Shown: positions 8,725-22,643 of the stretch, one piece after another
Position numbering within the stretch: position 1 is the stretch's first letter
Layout of the letters: each line of letters starts with the position of its first letter
Assembly: GCF_009664085.1 (NCBI RefSeq)
Contig: NZ_CP039268.1
Span: forward strand, 605,501-669,500
Length of the DNA stretch: 64,000 bases
DNA from: Thermochromatium tepidum ATCC 43061
Lineage (GTDB): Bacteria; Pseudomonadota; Gammaproteobacteria; Chromatiales; Chromatiaceae
Direction of reading: 5' to 3'
Notes under the pieces: generated by a model
Databases searched by the model: none
What the model saw: only the letters and a program-made list of their open reading frames with translations
Told to the model about the DNA's origin: nothing
Program-made: the position numbers and the translations under genes

Positions 8725-10920
8725 ATGTACCCCAATCACACCTCTAGGCGCACCCATCGGCTCGGATGCTGGTGGCGACTCGCCCTATCGACCGCTCTCG
8801 TCACCGGGTTGTATGGATGTGAGCGCGCGTACTGGGATCCCACGGTCAAGGTGGGCAACGCCGATGGTCATGTCATCGACGCAGATCAGGCCCGCCGGCG
8901 TGAGGAATTCAAACAGCGCGCTGGAGCCGGCACCGAGACCCTTGCCCTCGGCGAGGGAGACTCCAAGGGCAGCGCGATCCTCCAGCGCGGGACAGGCAGC
9001 TTCGTGCGCAAGGTCACGCCGCCTGCCGTGGATACCGCGCCCGGTGATGTCACCCTGAACTTCGACGGCACCGATCTGCGCGAAGTGGTTAAGGTCATCC
9101 TGGGCGATCTGCTCAGGGTCAACTATGTGCTTCATCCAGCCGTGCAGGGCGCAGTCTCGCTCCAGACCGGACGCCCCCTGCGCCGCGAGGATCTGCTGCC
9201 CACGCTCGAGACCCTGCTGCGGATGAACAACGCGGCCCTGATTTCCAGAGAGGGTCGCTACGAGGTCGTCCCCTTGGCCAACGCCATCCAAGGAGGCGTG
9301 ACACCGCAGCTCGGTCAGTCCGAGCGGGCCCTGCCCAGTGGCTATAGCGTGCAGGTGGTGCCACTGCGCTATATCGGCGCCGAGGAGATGAGCAACATCC
9401 TCAAACCCCTGGCCCCCGAGGGCAGCGTCATCCGTGTCGACACCTTCCGCAACCTGCTGGTGATCGCCGGCACCAGCCCCGAGATGAGCAATCTGCTCGA
9501 TACCATCCGGGTCTTCGATGTCGACTGGATGGCTGGGCTCTCGGTCGGGCTGTTCGTCCTCGACTATGCCAAGGCCAAGGATGTCGCCTCACAGCTCGAG
9601 GGACTGCTCGCCGATGAGGGCAGCAATCCGCTCAAGGGGATCTTCCGCTTCATCCCGATCGAGAGTTCCAATGCCCTGTTGGTCGTTTCACCCCAGGAAC
9701 GCTATCTCAAGCAGGCGCAGACCTGGATCGAACGGCTCGATCTGGCCGAGTCCAGCAACGATGGTTCCGAACGTCTCTATGTCTATCGGGTCAAGCACAG
9801 CGATGCCGAGAGTCTGGCCGATATCCTGTCGCAGCTCTTCGGCGGCGGCGGAAGCAATACCAAGAAATCACTAACGGGCAATGTCGCGCCCGGGCTCGGA
9901 CGCGCATCGAGCATCGGCGGGACGTCCAAGATCAATAGCGACTCGGATTCCCAAAATACGCCCCAGACCCAGGCATCCTCGACACGTCAAGCGGCCTCGT
10001 CGCGTGAACTCGAGATGTCATCGAGCGTCAACATCGTCGCCGACGCGGTCAACAATTCGCTCTTGGTGCGCGCCAGCCCGCGCGACTACAAGAAGATCCT
10101 CGACGCGCTCAAGCAGCTCGACATCATGCCGCTCCAGGTGCTGGTCGAGGCCACCATCGTCGAGATTACGCTCACGGGCAATCTCAAGTATGGCGTGCAA
10201 TGGGAGCTCTTCGGTCCGGCCTCCAAGGGCAAGAGTTTCGCCTCCCTGGATGGGACCCTGGATGACGCGGAAAAGTCCGGGATCTCGACGGCCTTCCCTG
10301 GCTTCAATTGGGCGCTGGTCTCCGACCCAAAAACCATCAAGGCCACACTGAGCGCGCTTGCGGGCGACAACCTGCTCAAGGTCCTGTCCTCGCCCTCGGT
10401 CATGGTCATGGATAATCAGAAGGCCAAGATCCAGGTCGGTCAGGAGGTTCCGATCGCGACCTCGAAGCAAGAAGGCACCTCGACGACCGATCGCACCTAT
10501 ACCACCATCTCCTACAAGGACACGGGTGTCATCCTCACGGTCAAGCCGCGCGTGACCCCCGGCGGACTGGTGCAGATGGAGATCGAACAGGAGGTTAGCA
10601 CGGTGCTGGATCCAACCACCGCGCTCAACTCGCCCTCCTTCAAGAAACGCACCATCACCAGCTCGGTGGCGGTGCGCTCCAATCAGGCCGTGGTACTGGG
10701 CGGGCTGATCGAGGATGCGCACTCGGATGGCAACCAGGGTGTGCCCGGGCTTTATAGCCTACCGCTCCTGGGTGGACTCTTCGGACAGACCTCGAAGTCT
10801 TCGAACCGGACCGAGCTGGTCGTGGTGCTCACACCCAAGGTCATCGCCAGTGATCAGGACATCGAGTCCGTGACCGAGGATTTCCGCAGCAAGGTACACG
10901 GACTCAAGGTCGCCTTCTGA
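8725..10920 (+). CDS. gspD: Type II secretion system outer-membrane secretin GspD
   Basis: 731 residues from the ATG at 8725, which follows GAGG; a GTG at 8656 would extend it into the previous gene. A lipoprotein signal ends in LYGC. The N0 domain (VTLNFDGTDLREVVKVILG), N1-N3 repeats with a Ser/Gly-rich insertion (about residues 370-450), and the secretin barrel (SSPSVMVMDNQKAKIQVGQEVP, VPGLYSLPLLGGLF, TELVVVLTPKV) are in the usual order. It forms the outer-membrane channel for folded proteins. The lipobox would let it reach the outer membrane through the Lol pathway without a separate pilotin gene nearby. It is last in the gspL-M-(C/N)-D set; an IS4 element follows about 100 bases downstream. 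Confidence 0.93.
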   Translation: MYPNHTSRRTHRLGCWWRLALSTALVTGLYGCERAYWDPTVKVGNADGHVIDADQARRREEFKQRAGAGTETLALGEGDSKGSAILQRGTGSFVRKVTPPAVDTAPGDVTLNFDGTDLREVVKVILGDLLRVNYVLHPAVQGAVSLQTGRPLRREDLLPTLETLLRMNNAALISREGRYEVVPLANAIQGGVTPQLGQSERALPSGYSVQVVPLRYIGAEEMSNILKPLAPEGSVIRVDTFRNLLVIAGTSPEMSNLLDTIRVFDVDWMAGLSVGLFVLDYAKAKDVASQLEGLLADEGSNPLKGIFRFIPIESSNALLVVSPQERYLKQAQTWIERLDLAESSNDGSERLYVYRVKHSDAESLADILSQLFGGGGSNTKKSLTGNVAPGLGRASSIGGTSKINSDSDSQNTPQTQASSTRQAASSRELEMSSSVNIVADAVNNSLLVRASPRDYKKILDALKQLDIMPLQVLVEATIVEITLTGNLKYGVQWELFGPASKGKSFASLDGTLDDAEKSGISTAFPGFNWALVSDPKTIKATLSALAGDNLLKVLSSPSVMVMDNQKAKIQVGQEVPIATSKQEGTSTTDRTYTTISYKDTGVILTVKPRVTPGGLVQMEIEQEVSTVLDPTTALNSPSFKKRTITSSVAVRSNQAVVLGGLIEDAHSDGNQGVPGLYSLPLLGGLFGQTSKSSNRTELVVVLTPKVIASDQDIESVTEDFRSKVHGLKVAF

Positions 10921-11012
10921 GACATCCGATCGTGTCTCTCCGCGGAGGCCGCGAGCGCCGCGAACTACAGCCGACGGATGAGCGAGGAGGGGGCAGGCTC
11001 ATCCCCCCTCGC

Positions 11013-11038
11013 CTCGATAGGCATAGGTATCTACACAA
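11013..11038. repeat. Left end of the IS4 element: target duplication plus inverted repeat
   Basis: The target duplication CTCGATAGG occupies 11013-11021 and the 17-bp inverted repeat 11022-11038. Both match the right end as described for the element. Confidence 0.92.
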
Positions 11039-12420
11039 TTTCATCCATCCCCTCCGTTAGCAAGAAGAATCGAGTTGGCGAAGGCACGGAGTTCTGGGAT
11101 GGAAGAGTGATCAAGGGAATCGAGGATGGCGAACAGTATGAAAGCGCCAGCCAACAAGGCGGAGGGGGTAACAAGGCGAGATGCCTTCATCTGCCTGCCG
11201 GACAAGCGCACGAGAAACTGCCGGGCGGCTTGTGCCTCCTCGGTCTGCTGCGCAGAGAGGCGCCACACCAGGATACAGGCCTGGGTGGCGATCAGCAGAC
11301 GCTTGAATAGGGCTCCCCCGCTCTCCTGTTCCCCACTGCTCCAGTTGATGGCCTGCCTGTTTGAGCAGTTTGAAGAACGATTCGATCTGCCAGCGGAAGT
11401 CGTACCACAGTGCCACACGCGCGGCACTGACGGTTTCAGGCACCGACGTGAGCAAGAACCATTCGGCCACCAGATGTCCGGCTTCGTCGTACAGGCGACT
11501 GACCACCAGCCGGGCCTTCAGCGGTTCGCCCGGAACCGGTCGCTGCCGTCGCCCGTCAGCGCCGATTTTCTTCGGTTTCGCTGGCCGGGTCAGAACTACC
11601 GGCGCACTGGCAATCCAGTGCTGGATCGGTCGGCCTTGGCAGAGAACCTGGCGTTCTCGGGTATAGCCAAGTTGCTTGGCCACCGCGTCGATGCGCATCG
11701 AGCCGTTGCCGTAACGTACCGTCGAGTTCCCTTTGGCGCGCACCAGCCACAACTGGCCGTCGCGCGTCCAGCGGCGCAGATGGCCGACCGAATCCGCTTC
11801 GCGATCAATCACATGTACCAACCGGGGGCCGAATTTCTGCTGCTCCAGCCAACTCATCCGCTCGCTCAATTCGTCCAGAGGCGAAGACACCTTGGGGCTG
11901 ATCGTGTCGGCACACGAGCTCCAGACGCCTTGGGCCGTCACCAGATCCTGCACCGGCACCCCCAAGGGCGCGCCATCCTCGGCACTGACCAGGAGGCTGC
12001 TTTGCAGTTCGTCGCCCACATCCGTGGCATGGGTCATTTGCAGGCGATCCCGTTTCGAGGCGTGCCCTCCATCGTTCACTCTCGACCAGTCCGCCACCGC
12101 CAACACATACTCACCGCCATCCGCCGTCACGGCCTCCCGTGTCGCCGCCAACAGCGGAACCGACAGCCCCTCAGGCGTCACCCGTGGATTCGCCAGAAAT
12201 CGCCACATCGCCTGGGCGTGCGACGCGGCTTTCTTCCCGTCCGGCACGGCTTTGACTCCCGCTGCCAAGGGGCCAGTACAGTTCATATGCCCCTTCAACA
12301 GCTTCCCGTAGCGTCCGTCAAGACGCTTGTCACCAAAATTCGTCGCATACCGCTTATTTGTACCTCATCTTCCCCGCGAGAAATCCCCCGAACAGAGCCG
12401 GGTTTGTGTAGATACCCATG
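11022..12420 (-). mobile_element. Complete IS4-family insertion sequence (1399 bp) with terminal repeats and 9-bp target duplication
   Basis: The element is bounded by 17-bp imperfect inverted repeats (CATAGGTATCTACACAA on the left, complement of the right end CATGGGTATCTACACAA; one mismatch). It is flanked on both sides by the 9-bp direct repeat CTCGATAGG. It encodes one transposase with the IS4 YREK signature. It lies in the gap between the converging gspD and gltD genes, so it probably disrupts neither. The intact ends and exact target duplication suggest a fairly recent insertion. Confidence 0.93.
11041..12298 (-). pseudogene. IS4-family transposase, frameshifted near its C-terminus
   Basis: The main frame (12298 down to 11111) holds the catalytic core: aspartates in VADWSRVN and VIDREAD and the YREK signature WYDFRWQIESFFKLLK. 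After HQLEQW the family-like sequence continues in another frame (EQESGGALFKRLLIATQACILVWRL) to a stop at 11041. Removing one G from the GGGG run at 11331-11334 restores QWEQESGGALFKRLL, so a single-base expansion explains the shift. It could be a mutation, a slippage site or an assembly error. The N-terminus is also uncertain: NFGDKRLDGRYGKLL, which looks like the family start, lies before the first usable codon (TTG at 12298). Confidence 0.88.
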
Positions 12421-12429
12421 CTCGATAGG
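12404..12429. repeat. Right end of the IS4 element: inverted repeat plus target duplication
   Basis: The inverted repeat TTGTGTAGATACCCATG is at 12404-12420 and the second copy of CTCGATAGG at 12421-12429. The matching stops after exactly nine bases on both sides. Confidence 0.92.
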
Positions 12430-12445
12430 GGTGGGTCGGGGCGCT

Positions 12446-13904
12446 TCAGCGTGGTAGGTCCGAGTGTCCCATCAGCCATTCATCGACGGCGCGCGCGCAC
12501 TGGCGTCCCTCGCGAATGGCCCAGACCACCAGCGATTGCCCACGACGCATGTCGCCGGCCGCAAACACGCCTTCGACCGTGGTCTTGTAGGCGTCCGCAC
12601 CCTCGGTCGTGCCCTGGACGTTTCCGCGCGCATCGAGCTTCAGTCCGGCCTCTCGTTCCAATTGTTCCAGCATCCCTTCGCGTACCGGGTGGACGAAGCC
12701 CATCGCCAAGAGCACCAGATCGGCCTTGAGTTCGCCCTCGCTCCCGGGGATCTCCTCCATCCGCGGGCGGCCCTCGGCGTCCTTCCCCCAGCGCACCAGA
12801 CAATACTTGACCGCCTTGACCCGGCCATGTTCGTCACCGATGAACGCCTTGGTGGCGAAGTTCCACATCCGGGTGCAGCCTTCCTCGTGGGAACTGGAGG
12901 TACGCATCCGGTTCGGCCAGTTTGGCCAGGTCAGGAGCTTATCCTCGCGTTCGGGTGGACGGTCGAGGATCTCGACCTGGGTCACCGAGGCCGCCCCATG
13001 CCGGTTCGAGGTCCCGATACAGTCCGAACCGGTATCACCGCCGCCGATGACCAGTACATGCCGACCCTGGGCGCTGATGAACGCCTCGTCCGGTACATAG
13101 GAGCCCTGCACCCGCTGGCTGTTGCGCTTGAGGAACTCCATCGCGAAGTGGATCCCTTGGAGTTCGCGCCCCGGGACCTGCAAGTCACGCGGCTGTTCGG
13201 CCCCGCCCGCGAGCACCAGCGCATCATATTCTGCCCGCAGCATGTTTACAGACACATCGACCCCGACATGGGCATTGGTATGGAACTCCACACCCTCGGT
13301 GCGCATCTGCGCCAGACGCCGATCGATCAGCTTTTTATTGAGCTTGAAGTCCGGGATGCCATAGCGCAGCAGACCGCCGATACGATCGGCCTTCTCGTAG
13401 ATGGCCACCTGGTGCCCGGCACGGGCCAGTTGCTGGGCGCAGGCCAGGCCCGCCGGACCCGAGCCGACGATCGCCACCCGCTTACCGGTCCGATGTTTGG
13501 GTACCTGCGGCTTGATCCAGCCTTCCTCCCAGGCGCGGTCGACGATGGCGCACTCGATGGTCTTGATCGTCACCGGGGCATCGTCGAGGTTGAGCGTGCA
13601 GGAGGTCTCGCAGGGTGCCGGACAGATGCGTCCGGTGAACTCCGGGAAGTTGTTGGTCGAGTGCAGCACCTCGATCGCTGCCCGCCAATCACCGCGATAG
13701 ACCAGGTCGTTCCAGTCCGGAATGAGGTTATTGACCGGACAGCCCTGATGACAGAAGGGGATTCCGCAGTCCATGCAGCGCGCCCCCTGCTGACGCAGCT
13801 CCGGCTCTGAGAGCGGAATGACGAACTCATCGTAATGGACCACCCGATCCGCCGCCGGCGTATAGCTCCGGTCGCGACGGGCGTATTCCATGAAACCTGT
13901 TGGC

Positions 13905-13912
<8 letters not shown>
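12446..13912 (-). CDS. gltD: Glutamate synthase (NADPH) small subunit
   Basis: 488 residues. It passes electrons from NADPH to the large subunit for making glutamate from glutamine and 2-oxoglutarate. The N-terminal iron-sulfur region has [17 protein letters not shown] and CPAPCETSC. The FAD-binding Rossmann motif is [14 protein letters not shown] (about 147-160), and the NADPH motif is [11 protein letters not shown] near residue 290. Length and layout are standard. The start ATGGGTAA overlaps the gltB stop by eight bases, so the two are coupled in the order gltB-gltD. The stop is only 17 bases from the target duplication of the IS4 element. Confidence 0.96.
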
Positions 13913-18560
<4,648 letters not shown>

Positions 18561-19183
18561 CGCCGACCTCGTTTGATACCTGGGATGATAAGGATGACGA
18601 TCTGGAAGCGGTTCGAACGCGGGGTCTGTCTTGGCCGCCGGGGTTTGGAGATGACCGAAGCCGCTCGATCCAGTGTGATCAGACTTCAGCGAACAGGCCG
18701 TGAGTGCGCCGAATGGCGGGCACTCGAGTCGCGTAGACCCTAAAGTGCCTGAACGGATTGAAATCGAGAACTGCGAATCATAACCCTGTCGCACTGGTCA
18801 TTCCAGTACTCATTGCGTTCGGGCCGATCTCCAGCACCCAGCGCGCCCCGTCCCGTGATGGCTTCGTGGAACGCCTGGAGGAGGCGCGCGCTGGCGTTAA
18901 CCGGATCTGGCAGTGTGTCCTGCCGACGCTCGATCGGGCGCTGCTCTTGGAGCAGCGCCATCAGACCTTTCCATCAGACCGACTCATTTCTGCTCAGTCG
19001 GCCACGAAGCTGAGGCCCCGTTTCCACGAGGCTGGTTTCACGGCAACCGTGAGGCTACCGTCAGCGCCTTTCTCTCCAAAGGCTGATGAACCGCCAGGCC
19101 CCCGCGCGGCGTCCCTTCGAGAACCTGGAGATGCAGCGCGAGATCCAGAAACTCACCCAGCCGCTGCGCAGTGACGTCTCGGG
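18561..19183. other. Intergenic region upstream of gltB with possible gene remnants
   Basis: These 620 bases hold the gltB promoter region and no gene I recognise. Short open frames exist on both strands (for example 18758-19174 on plus and 18740-18961 on minus), but neither has a convincing start or family resemblance. The last ~170 bases on the plus strand read more like coding DNA: a frame ending in REATVSAFLSKG stops at 19084-19086, and its TGA overlaps the ATG of the 33-codon frame listed next. Confidence 0.4.
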
Positions 19184-19187
19184 TTAG
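19086..19187 (+). CDS. Possible tiny ORF or 3' remnant of a lost gene (33 residues)
   Basis: The frame starts MNRQAPARRPFENLEMQ and ends PLRSDVSG. Its third codon positions are almost all G or C, as in real genes here, and its ATG overlaps the TGA of an upstream frame (TGATG), as in coupled genes. Its end overlaps the stop of the convergent lipoprotein gene. I do not recognise it; it may be the end of a decayed operon. Confidence 0.25.
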   Translation: MNRQAPARRPFENLEMQREIQKLTQPLRSDVSG

Positions 19188-19750
19188 TCCGTCGGTGGGG
19201 TCCAGTGGACATAGGGATAGGGCTCGGCCTGACCCAGGGCCGTATAGCCGAACACGATCTCGGCCCGGGTGCCGTCCTCCAGTTCGAGCAAGCCGATGCC
19301 GTTGCGCCCGTCGAGGGCTGAGGTCAGATCGGCACGGCCACGACGCCCATCGGAGCACCAGACCGCCAGGATGGCGTCGGTCGAACCGGCGAAGGCGTCA
19401 TAGCCACCCTGGCAGAATTGATTGCCGTGGGTGACGTGAAAACTCGTCACCAGAGGCGAGCCGTCGTAACGACCCAGATAGACCCTTCGATCCAGGACCA
19501 AGGCGATCGGCCCGGCGTTCGAGTGATGGCCATAGGGCAGATCATTGGGACTGGGTTTCTCGAAATACTCGAGCACCTCGCTCAGACAGGCCGAATAATC
19601 CTCCAGATCCAGATGACGACACAGACGCTGCCCATACGCGTCGGGCGTGACAGAGGTGACGAAGGAACCGAAGTGACCGGGCGGGGGCGGCAGGCAACCA
19701 CTGATCAGGGCGGTGGCGGCGAGTGTGGCGATGGCGGCAAATCGAGGCAT
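19184..19750 (-). CDS. Uncharacterised lipoprotein
   Basis: 188 residues with a lipoprotein signal peptide ending in ISGC (residue 19 acylated), so it should be anchored in the outer or inner membrane. The mature part has several cysteines (LCRHLDLEDYSACL, NQFCQGGYDA, AVWCSDGRRG) and no domain I recognise. A stretch such as DALDGRNGIGLLELEDGTRAEIVFGYT suggests a small beta-rich fold. It is the third gene of a run on the minus strand after the two predicted hydrolases, with 81 bases between it and the DUF2272 gene, and probably belongs to the same operon. Function unknown. Confidence 0.75.
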   Translation of the reverse strand: MPRFAAIATLAATALISGCLPPPPGHFGSFVTSVTPDAYGQRLCRHLDLEDYSACLSEVLEYFEKPSPNDLPYGHHSNAGPIALVLDRRVYLGRYDGSPLVTSFHVTHGNQFCQGGYDAFAGSTDAILAVWCSDGRRGRADLTSALDGRNGIGLLELEDGTRAEIVFGYTALGQAEPYPYVHWTPPTD

Positions 19751-19831
19751 GGAATCTCTCCCAATGGATCAAGTCCTGAGTCTGGGCATCCGCCCGTACC
19801 CGGTGGAACCCGGGCGACGGCTGCGGGGGGA

Positions 19832-20659
19832 TCAGAGACGATTTTGTATGATCAGAAACCAAGGCCGACGCGGAATGGGTTGCAGGTGCCCCTGGGCGTC
19901 AAGTTCGATCCGGATCTTGGAGACCGAGTTGCGCACATTCCCGCCGATGGCCTCCAGGGTCCGTCCATGTTTGCCCGTCACCAGGTCGCAGTGTGAACTA
20001 ATTCCGGTGAGTGCGTCGGCACTGACATAGCCATTGGTCATGATCGGGGGCGATGGCGAGCGATAGGCACAGATCAGATCCCCCGGTTCGGGGCTGTAGT
20101 CCTGGAGACGGCGCGGCACGAAATAGCGTCCGGGCAGGTCCGCGGACTCGATCAGATCGGCCAGATAGGGCCAATGGGCAATCGAGGGCCGAAACTGGTC
20201 CGCTGGGACGCCGGCGTTGAGCATGATCCAGCCGATGAAGGCCGCCGACCAGGGCTTCTGGCAGTCCATGCCGGTCAGATCGGGCTGACCGACCGCGCGC
20301 CAGTACTCATTGACCCTGTTGCTCTGACGGGGGCCGTCGTCCTCCCAGTCACCGACGAGCGGGATACTCTCCACCATACCCCTGAAAACAACCTCCTGCC
20401 GGCCGAAATAGTCCCATTCCTGCTCGGCTCGGGCAATGATGGCGCGCTTGAGCGATGGGTTCGGTGCCGGCGGTGTGCCGATGGGTCGCCCGTTCCAGGT
20501 CCCCGTGCGCCCATCCGGGCCGAGCGATTCGGGCGGCGTCGCGCAGGAGATGAGCGTCAGGCTCAAGACCAGGGCCAGGATGCGATGGGCCGCGCCTGTG
20601 GCGGGGACGGCGCGGGTCGGTCGGCGCTGGGGCCGGGCCTCGGCCTTTGAAGGGCGCAT
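19832..20659 (-). CDS. DUF2272 lipoprotein, predicted papain-fold (NlpC/P60-like) hydrolase
   Basis: 275 residues from the ATG at 20659, which has GAGGA a few bases before it; the open frame extends further upstream without merit. A lipoprotein signal ends in LISC. The body matches DUF2272: CQKPWSAAFIGWIMLNAGV with a candidate catalytic cysteine, PEPGDLICAYRS, SSHCDLVTG with the candidate histidine, and GGNVRNSVS near the end. The order Cys-His-polar residue is that of NlpC/P60-type amidases, which act on peptidoglycan or amides in the envelope, but the substrate is not known. It begins only 10 bases after the previous gene, so the two are one transcript. Confidence 0.75.
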   Translation of the reverse strand: MRPSKAEARPQRRPTRAVPATGAAHRILALVLSLTLISCATPPESLGPDGRTGTWNGRPIGTPPAPNPSLKRAIIARAEQEWDYFGRQEVVFRGMVESIPLVGDWEDDGPRQSNRVNEYWRAVGQPDLTGMDCQKPWSAAFIGWIMLNAGVPADQFRPSIAHWPYLADLIESADLPGRYFVPRRLQDYSPEPGDLICAYRSPSPPIMTNGYVSADALTGISSHCDLVTGKHGRTLEAIGGNVRNSVSKIRIELDAQGHLQPIPRRPWFLIIQNRL

Positions 20660-20669
20660 TGGGATCCTC

Positions 20670-22439
20670 TCAGTGCGGTGGCCGCGTGGTTTCACGGAAC
20701 CAGGAACGATATTGTTCCATCCGCGCCCGCTGATCGGACGGCGCCCGGCGGCGACAGGTCGCGGCCTCGGCACTACCCGGGGTCGCACCCCAGCGGATCT
20801 CGACGCAATCGTTGGGATTGTAACCGACCTCCAGGTTGGCACGTCGGGCATAGAGTTCGCGCAGGCTCAGGCGCCAAGGGCTGCCATCGCTGCGCGTATA
20901 GACAATGGCGTGCGCATCGAGGCGTTGTTCGTGCAGACGCGCGACCCGATCGGCCGCGTGCGCAGGACTCTCACCGACGAGCCCATACAGCTCGGGATGG
21001 CGGCGGATGCGCTCCGGTAACCCCTCGACCACCTTCAGGGCAATCAGCAGCCTCATATCGCGCGATGGGGTCGCATAGTCTTCCCAGGGACCGATGGTCT
21101 CGAAGATCGCCGGTCCGCTTGGCATGGGCACGACCGCGCCCGGATGCTCGCGCATGTAACGCTCACCGGTGTCGATTGATCTCACGCGCGTCTCCAGTTG
21201 TTCCATCAGTGCCTCCAGCACCGAGTTGTAGGCAGCGACGGGATCGAGTCCGCGCGGATTGATGATCGCGTCGACACGCGCATAGAAGGCGTCGGGGTCG
21301 AGACCGGCCTGCTCCAGCGAAAAGGCCGGATATCCGGAGCGGCCATCGAGCTCGGCGTTGGACAGCGGTCGCCAACCGTTCCCTTTAGATACCAGCGGGC
21401 GGAACGCCTTGAAGCCGGGGCCAGCGCTCGCGGTCCGGGCAAAGAGGAAATTGCCCTCCCAGTAGCGTTTGCGCGCCACCGAATTGTCCGGTTGGGCATC
21501 GACGGCGAGCAGTCGTCCGGCGGTCTGGCCATCGCCCGGTAGCCACTTGACCAGGATCATGACATGACCATAGGGATCGGCATAGAGGGTACCCGGCCGG
21601 AGCGCCTCGCGCCTGAGCTCGACCGGATAGACGTCCGTGGCCTCGGCATCCAATGCGGTGCGCGCGCTACCCGAGTGTACGGTATCGACCAGTCGGCGGC
21701 TGGCACCGAGGAAGGCGCTGACCGGGGCGCGGGTGCCGACGAAGCGGGTGTCGATGATGGGCGCCTCGCAGCGCGGCGGACTGGCACGGCTACCCCGGTC
21801 ACAGGCGCGATAGGCGATCGGCAATCCGAGCTTCCAGGCGAAATAGGCGCGCAGATAATAGGGCAGGTCGGCGCAGTCCGGCTCGGCGCGGATCTGATTG
21901 TCCTCGTTGGCGCCGAGATAGTCGAACAGGAAGTTCTGCGCCGGATCGCGCAACACAGGGGTGAGCGACGCGAAGCTCAGCGCCTGATCCGGTGGGGCAT
22001 TGAACAGATGTTCGATCCAGGCCGAATAGAGGGCCTCGGTGGCTGCGTCCCACTGCCCGCTGCCCCGATCGCTGGTGCCGCCACCGACGTTGATCTCGGC
22101 GCGCGCGACGATCTGGCCGTCGCGGCTCGCCTCGATACGGTAGGGGCCGGACTCGGGACGGAAGAGGGTGCCATAGAGACTCCAGGGCGGCCCGCCGGCG
22201 GCGAGCGTCCGCAGACGCTGGGCGCGGCCCGCTGGATCCGTCACCCTCAGTCCATCCAATGCACCCTCGGTCGCCACAGCAAAGACCTCAAGCGGCCGTC
22301 CGGGCTGGGGATCGAGCGGGGCGGTCCAGATCCGCGTATCGGATGCCCAGACCCAAACGGGATCGGCGAGTATCAGGGCGCACGCCAGGAATCCAAGCCG
22401 GGCCAAGCGGATGAGTGTCCCGAAGCCGTGCGATTGCAT
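20670..22439 (-). CDS. Exported protein with predicted cysteine-peptidase (papain-like) fold
   Basis: 589 residues from the ATG at 22439, which follows GAGGTGAT; a GTG nine bases upstream is less likely. A signal peptide (LARLGFLACALILADPVWVWA) is followed by a small beta domain (about 30-120). The central region contains DCADLPYYLRAYFAWKLG, YGHVMILVKWLPG and LLAVDAQPDNS, giving Cys, His and Asp in the order used by NlpC/P60 and transglutaminase-type enzymes. The C-terminal third is helical, with a cysteine pair near the end. I do not recognise the family. It precedes the DUF2272 gene by 10 bases; two exported hydrolase-like proteins in one operon suggest an envelope or cell-wall task. Confidence 0.65.
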   Translation of the reverse strand: MQSHGFGTLIRLARLGFLACALILADPVWVWASDTRIWTAPLDPQPGRPLEVFAVATEGALDGLRVTDPAGRAQRLRTLAAGGPPWSLYGTLFRPESGPYRIEASRDGQIVARAEINVGGGTSDRGSGQWDAATEALYSAWIEHLFNAPPDQALSFASLTPVLRDPAQNFLFDYLGANEDNQIRAEPDCADLPYYLRAYFAWKLGLPIAYRACDRGSRASPPRCEAPIIDTRFVGTRAPVSAFLGASRRLVDTVHSGSARTALDAEATDVYPVELRREALRPGTLYADPYGHVMILVKWLPGDGQTAGRLLAVDAQPDNSVARKRYWEGNFLFARTASAGPGFKAFRPLVSKGNGWRPLSNAELDGRSGYPAFSLEQAGLDPDAFYARVDAIINPRGLDPVAAYNSVLEALMEQLETRVRSIDTGERYMREHPGAVVPMPSGPAIFETIGPWEDYATPSRDMRLLIALKVVEGLPERIRRHPELYGLVGESPAHAADRVARLHEQRLDAHAIVYTRSDGSPWRLSLRELYARRANLEVGYNPNDCVEIRWGATPGSAEAATCRRRAPSDQRARMEQYRSWFRETTRPPH

Positions 22440-22643
22440 CCCGATCACCTCGTCTGAGCCGAGTCCGGCACGATTTTATAAGATTTGCCTGGAGAAGGGC
22501 GCGGTTTTCACCGCATCCAGGAGACCTGGACAGGGGAGGGCCTTCCTGATGAGGCACGGACTTGGCCAGCTGTCGAGGCGCGGCAAGCGGGTCGCTGTGG
22601 TGATGCGAGCGGGCACCCCTTCCGGTGGACGTATTGGTGACCA
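22440..22643. other. Promoter-bearing gap upstream of the exported hydrolase operon
   Basis: About 200 bases without a gene. On the minus strand a TATAAAAT-like -10 element lies roughly 40 bases before the operon start, but I see no good -35 partner. Nothing else is evident. Confidence 0.35.

Noticed and set aside
11111-12298. Programmed -1 frameshifting in the IS4 transposase
   Set aside because: The C-terminal part lies in the +1 frame relative to the main frame, and one extra G explains it fully; no slippery heptamer with pseudoknot was seen.
18758-19174. 138-codon plus-strand frame upstream of gltB
   Set aside because: No ribosome-binding site, no signal of any family, and the better coding signal in the region is in a different frame.
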